NCBI GenBank assembly: GCA_035491935.1
Contig: DATJJW010000208.1
Coordinates: 1-8,156 of the forward strand
DNA length: 8,156 nt
Direction: 5' to 3'
DNA from: DATJJW01 sp035491935
GTDB taxonomy: Bacteria; Pseudomonadota; Alphaproteobacteria; ATCC43930; CGMCC-115725
Positions 5,329 to 8,156 of this stretch are shown here, piece after piece. Below the pieces are notes generated by a model. It was given only the letters and a program-made list of their open reading frames with translations. It did not search any database and was not told the DNA's origin. The position numbers were made by a program, and so were the translations under genes. The stretch's first letter is position 1; every line of letters begins with the position of its first letter.

Positions 5329-6783
5329 ATGTTTTTGAAAAGACCGCCGAAGCATTCCTCCGGCCGGCTGGCCGGAGGCGTCGCCATATTGGGCGCCATG
5401 CTGTCCCTGGGCTCGGCCCAGGCGGCCGATACCCAGGCGGCCGATGCACAAGCTGCCGATGCACAAGCTGCCGGTGCCCAGGCCACCAGCAAGGACGATC
5501 TCTGGCATCGCGACACGCTGACCGGCAATTGGTTCGGGTTTGGCGACAAGCTCTCGGACAAGGGCATTTCGCTGAGCGCCACGGAAACCAGCGAATTCCT
5601 GTCGGACGTCTCGGGCGGCCTCAAGCGCGGCAGCGCCTTCGACGGCCGGCTGGAGATGGATCTCGACCTCGACCTCGCCAAGCTCGCCGGCTGGCAGGGC
5701 GCCACCATCCATGCCAGCGCCTACCAGATCCATGGCCGCGGCCTTTCGGGCAACTACACCGGCAACATCCTCGATGTCAGCAACATCGAGGCGGAGCGCA
5801 CGACCCGGCTCTTCGACCTCTATCTCGAACAGTCGCTGATGGGCGGCAAGCTGTCGGTGCGCCTCGGCCAGATCGCGGCCGATGACGAATTCATCACCAG
5901 CAGCACTGCCGGTACCTTCATCAACGGCGCCTTCGGTTGGCCGGGCATTACGGCCGCCGATCTGCCGAGCGGCGGCCCGGCCTATCCGCTGGCGACGCCG
6001 GGTGTGCGCGTGCGCTACAATTTCTCCGACCAGCTGTCCTGGCAGACGGCTGTGATGAACGGCAATCCCGGCGGCGACACCTATGCGGCGGATGGGCAGG
6101 CCCATGATGCCAATGGCCTGGCATTCCCGCTGAACCAGGGCGTCTTCGTCATCACCGAAGGCAGCTGGTCCCGGGCCGGCGATAAGGACAAGGGCGTGTT
6201 GCCCGCCACATACAAGCTGGGCGCCTGGTACGATTCCCAGCCCTTCGCCGATCAGCGCTTCGACCAGAACGGCGTCTCGCTGGCCAGCCCCGCCAGCAAT
6301 GGCATCCCGCGCAATCACAATGGCGATTGGGGCATCTACGGCGTCGTCGACCGTATGCTCTACCGCGTGCCGGGTACCGACGACCATGGGCTCTCGGCCT
6401 TCCTGCGTCTCGCCGGCTCGCCATCGCCGCAGAATCTGGTGTCCTTCTATGCCGATGGCGGCCTGACCTGGAAGGCACCGTTCGCAAGTCGCGGCGACGA
6501 CACGGTCGGGCTGGCGGTTGCCTGGGCCGAGATCAGCAATCGTGCCGCCGATCTCGATCGCGACACCAATTTCTTCAACGGCACCAATGCGCCGGTGCGC
6601 GATCGGGAAATCGCGATCGAGGCGACATACCAGGCGCAGGTGGCACCCTGGCTCGTCGTCCAGCCCGACTTGCAGTACATCGTCCATCCGGGCGGCAATA
6701 TTGCCGATCCGAACGACCCGGCCGGGACGAAGGCGGTGGAAGACGCCGTCGTCGTGGGCGTGCGCAGTGTGGTGAAGTTCTAG
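5329..6783 (+). CDS. OprB-family (carbohydrate-selective type) outer membrane porin
   Basis: The precursor has 484 residues. A signal peptide is clear: basic MFLKRPPKHSSGR, a hydrophobic stretch LAGGVAILGAMLSLG, and AQA before AD at about residue 32. The mature part shows the OprB pattern of LTGNWFGFGDKLSDKGISL, alternating beta strands such as LFDLYLEQSLMGGKLSVRLGQ, and a closing strand that ends in the terminal Phe (VRSVVKF) needed for insertion by the BAM machinery. It should form a diffusion channel in the outer membrane. The ATG at 5329 follows AGGGGA (5313-5318) at 10 nt; an upstream in-frame TTG (5305) would spoil the signal peptide n-region and is not preferred. A cobalamin riboswitch and a Zur-like site precede it, unlike sugar-inducible porins, so the solute need not be a sugar. 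No partner transporter lies in the window. Confidence 0.9.
   Translation: MFLKRPPKHSSGRLAGGVAILGAMLSLGSAQAADTQAADAQAADAQAAGAQATSKDDLWHRDTLTGNWFGFGDKLSDKGISLSATETSEFLSDVSGGLKRGSAFDGRLEMDLDLDLAKLAGWQGATIHASAYQIHGRGLSGNYTGNILDVSNIEAERTTRLFDLYLEQSLMGGKLSVRLGQIAADDEFITSSTAGTFINGAFGWPGITAADLPSGGPAYPLATPGVRVRYNFSDQLSWQTAVMNGNPGGDTYAADGQAHDANGLAFPLNQGVFVITEGSWSRAGDKDKGVLPATYKLGAWYDSQPFADQRFDQNGVSLASPASNGIPRNHNGDWGIYGVVDRMLYRVPGTDDHGLSAFLRLAGSPSPQNLVSFYADGGLTWKAPFASRGDDTVGLAVAWAEISNRAADLDRDTNFFNGTNAPVRDREIAIEATYQAQVAPWLVVQPDLQYIVHPGGNIADPNDPAGTKAVEDAVVVGVRSVVKF
5419..5478 (+). repeat. Four tandem 15-bp repeats (QAADx) at the porin signal-peptide junction
   Basis: Four 15-nt units beginning CAGGCGGCCGA or CAAGCTGCCGA encode QAADT, QAADA, QAADA and QAAGA (residues 31-50), followed by a degenerate QATS. 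The first unit contains the predicted signal peptidase site (AQA before AD), and each later unit recreates an AQA motif. The in-frame unit length allows copy-number change without breaking the gene. Confidence 0.85.
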
Positions 6784-6802
6784 CCAAGCTGCGGCAGTCA
6801 GG

Positions 6803-6844
6803 CGTTCCTGGCCGCGAATTCCTAATCGATCGCGGCCAGGAACG
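6803..6844. terminator. 15-bp perfect inverted repeat between the convergent porin and SDR genes
   Basis: CGTTCCTGGCCGCGA (6803-6817) and its exact complement (6830-6844) flank a 12-nt loop that contains the SDR stop codon (6822-6824). The right arm encodes the last residues of the SDR. A stem of this length between two converging genes fits a two-way terminator, although neither side has a T-run. Confidence 0.6.
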
Positions 6845-7514
6845 GCCGGGCGGCATCTTCCGGACTTTGCAGCAGGGTTGGGTCCTCGCCGGGAAAGGCC
6901 TGGGCGCGCAGCCGCGTCGCGCTTGGCCCCGGATCGATCAGCGCGGCTTTGACCTGGGTAAGGCGCAGCTCCGCGGCCCAAATTCCGACCAGCTGCTCCA
7001 GCCCGGCCTTGGAGACGGCATAGGCCCCCCAATAGGCCCTGGCCTCGCGGCCTTCCGTACATGTCGCGAACAGCGCATGGGCTTTGGGTGCCCGGCGCAG
7101 CAGCGGGTCGAGCGTACGGATCAGCCGCCAATTGGCATGGAGATTGGTGTCGAGCACTCGGTTCCAGGCTTCGGGATCGGCATGGCCGAGCGGCGTCAAG
7201 GCGCCCAGCTCAGCCGCGGCCGAAACCCAGACATCGAGCCTGCCATGGCGTTCGTAGATGGCGGCGGCGAGTTGTTCGCTGGCTTCAGGCGAGGCCAGAT
7301 CCAGCGGCACCAGCGTGGCGCTGCCGCCCAAGGCCCGGATGCGATCGTCGGTATCTTCGAGGCCGCCCACGGTGCGTGCGGCCAGCAGGAGATGGGCGCC
7401 TTCCGCCGCCAGCGCTACCGCGGTTGCGGCGCCGATGCCGCGCGAGGCGCCCGTGACCAGCGCCACCCGGCCGGCCAGGCGACCCGATACACGTCCTGCA
7501 TCGCTTGGATTCAG
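6822..7514 (-). CDS. YciK-like short-chain dehydrogenase/reductase (SDR)
   Basis: A cytosolic NAD(P)-dependent oxidoreductase of the classical SDR fold; substrate unknown. It shows the cofactor motif TGASRGIG, Asn in DTNLHANW, and the active-site YAVSK (Tyr165, Lys169, counting from the CTG). WGAYAVSKAG and AFPGEDPTLLQSPEDAARPFL closely resemble E. coli YciK. The catalytic Ser, 13 residues before the Tyr, is Cys152 (FATCTEG, where YciK has FTSSSVG). The C-terminus stops soon after PFLAAID. GTG at 7466 would start the protein at MALVTG, directly at the first strand, with no ribosome binding site. The frame stays open upstream and encodes GRVSGRLAGRV, a normal SDR lead-in, back to CTG 7514. That CTG overlaps the purF stop (CTGA) and has GGAG 5 nt before it, so the 230-residue form is preferred. 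If CTG is not used, the gene is 6822-7466. Confidence 0.85.
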   Translation of the reverse strand: MNPSDAGRVSGRLAGRVALVTGASRGIGAATAVALAAEGAHLLLAARTVGGLEDTDDRIRALGGSATLVPLDLASPEASEQLAAAIYERHGRLDVWVSAAAELGALTPLGHADPEAWNRVLDTNLHANWRLIRTLDPLLRRAPKAHALFATCTEGREARAYWGAYAVSKAGLEQLVGIWAAELRLTQVKAALIDPGPSATRLRAQAFPGEDPTLLQSPEDAARPFLAAID

Positions 7515-8155
7515 GCGATCTCCGCCATCAGCGAGAGATTGGACGAGACGTTGCCGTGCTCGAAATCATGCAATGGGATCGGATATTCGCCGGTGAAGCA
7601 GGCGTCGCAATATTTCGGGTCGCTGCTGTTGCGTTTCGCCTCGCCGAGCGCACGGTACAGCCCGTCGATCGAGATGAAGGCCAGGCTGTCGGCGGCGATG
7701 AACTTGGTCATGCCGTCGACGTCGTAGCGCGAGGCCAGCAGCTTCTCGCGCTCCGGCGTCGCGATGCCGTAGAAGCAGGAATGGCTGGTCGGCGGCGAGG
7801 AGATCCGCATATGCACCTCGCGGGCGCCGGCATTGCGCATCATCTCGACGATCTTGACCGAGGTGGTGCCGCGCACGATCGAATCATCGACCAGCACGAC
7901 CCGCTTGCCTTCGATGAAGCTGCGGTTGGCGTTGTGCTTCAGCTTCACGCCCAGATGCCGGACCTGGTCGCCGGGCTGGATGAAGGTGCGCCCGACATAA
8001 TGGGAGCGGATGATGCCGAGTTCGAACGGGATGCTCGATTGCTGGGCGTAGCCGATCGCGGCGCCTTGCGGCACAGTCACTCGGTGCGCGATCAGGTCAG
8101 TGTCGATGACCGCCGCACCGCGCGCCGCGCACAGGACAGCCACTGTGCTCTTGCC
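7511..8155 (-). CDS. purF: Amidophosphoribosyltransferase PurF, C-terminal part (partial, with foreign N-terminal segment)
   Basis: PurF transfers glutamine-derived ammonia to PRPP in the first committed step of purine synthesis. From GAAIGYAQQSSIPFELGIIRS (abridged) onward the sequence is typical PurF: SHYVGRTFIQP, LGVKLKHNANR, the PRPP-binding loop VVLVDDSIVRGTTS and DSLAFISIDGLYRALG. Cys in SHSCFYGI and the pair YCDACF match three of the four cysteine ligands of the Fe-S cluster in Bacillus-type PurF. The N-terminal glutamine-amidotransferase domain is not seen. Just before GAAIGYAQ, where PurF should read about VPVPDSGVPAAIGYAQ, the frame turns into CoaE-like sequence and runs open to the window edge. 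The stop TGA overlaps the likely CTG start of the SDR, indicating a purF-SDR operon. Confidence 0.85.
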   Translation of the reverse strand, partial: GKSTVAVLCAARGAAVIDTDLIAHRVTVPQGAAIGYAQQSSIPFELGIIRSHYVGRTFIQPGDQVRHLGVKLKHNANRSFIEGKRVVLVDDSIVRGTTSVKIVEMMRNAGAREVHMRISSPPTSHSCFYGIATPEREKLLASRYDVDGMTKFIAADSLAFISIDGLYRALGEAKRNSSDPKYCDACFTGEYPIPLHDFEHGNVSSNLSLMAEIA

Positions 8156-8156
8156 G
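8066..8156 (-). other. Segment resembling the N-terminus of dephospho-CoA kinase (CoaE), fused in frame to PurF
   Basis: Read on the minus strand, this end encodes GKSTVAVLCAARGAAVIDTD followed by LIAHRVTVPQ. GKST is the end of a P-loop, and 'GAAVIDTDLIAHRVT' with its spacing of about 20 residues is the start of CoaE, which phosphorylates dephospho-CoA. The wording DTDLIAHR is, to my recollection, most like betaproteobacterial CoaE. The join to PurF lies within about 8051-8066, where the GGCGCCGCGATCGGC bases suit both proteins, so microhomology could have guided the join. It may be a chimeric read or contig end, a misassembly, or a true recombination. Confidence 0.6.

Noticed and set aside
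5302..7131. 609-codon open frame on the - strand over the porin
   Set aside because: It is antisense to a porin with a clear signal peptide and C-terminal Phe, and it crosses the SDR 3' end; its translation has no recognisable fold pattern.
7501..7503. ATG on the - strand just after the purF stop considered as the SDR start
   Set aside because: It is 35 nt from the GTG at 7466 and therefore in another frame; the SDR lead-in residues GRLAGRV read in a different register.
6327..7727. 466-codon open frame on the + strand
   Set aside because: It is out of frame with the porin 3' half and antisense to the SDR and purF; its low-complexity Arg/Gly-rich translation marks it as a shadow.
1..8156. 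tRNA, rRNA, CRISPR arrays, insertion sequences or transposase genes
   Set aside because: No cloverleaf-like, spaced-repeat or transposase motif was seen on either strand by eye; the only regular tandem repeat is the 15-bp array in the porin.

Overview
GC-rich, tightly packed chromosomal DNA with few gaps. The gene set (an agmatine deiminase / N-carbamoylputrescine amidase pair, a stand-alone ClpP-like protease, a PAS-like protein, an OprB-type porin behind a cobalamin riboswitch, and purF followed by a short-chain dehydrogenase) suggests an alphaproteobacterium, possibly of the Rhodospirillales. That placement is inferred from gene content and sequence style; no search was run.

Left part (1-2721): a two-domain VOC/glyoxalase-like protein on the + strand converges with an aguA-aguB operon on the - strand. 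AguA (agmatine to N-carbamoylputrescine) and AguB (N-carbamoylputrescine to putrescine) together form the agmatine route to putrescine. The stop codons of the VOC gene and aguB are interlocked in one CTAG. Centre-left (2722-3745): a divergent intergenic region with two adjacent inverted repeats, then a ClpP-like serine protease gene. It keeps the catalytic Ser and His but has Asn where E. coli ClpP has Asp171, and it has an acidic tail in place of the usual N-terminal axial loop. Tandem hairpins and an AT-rich island follow.

Centre (3746-4722): a 41-codon ORF with a good ribosome binding site overlaps, through ATGA, a 284-residue protein with a PAS-like C-terminus. An eight-G run just before the overlap sits where one extra G would fuse the two frames. 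Centre-right (4719-6783): a TTGACA promoter overlaps the end of the PAS-like gene and leads into an unusually large adenosylcobalamin riboswitch with a 119-nt peripheral domain. Mutually exclusive pairings after it can hide or free the ribosome binding site of a 27-codon ORF. A 22-nt Zur-like palindrome and an OprB-family porin gene follow. The porin may therefore answer to both cobalamin and a metal-type repressor.

Right part (6784-8156): a 15-bp inverted repeat separates the porin from a convergent purF-SDR operon on the - strand. The YciK-like SDR has Cys in the usual catalytic Ser position and probably starts at a CTG overlapping the purF stop. At the window edge the PurF reading frame changes without a break into sequence resembling the N-terminus of dephospho-CoA kinase (CoaE). 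This is either a chimeric sequence or a real gene fusion, and it is the most anomalous coding feature here.
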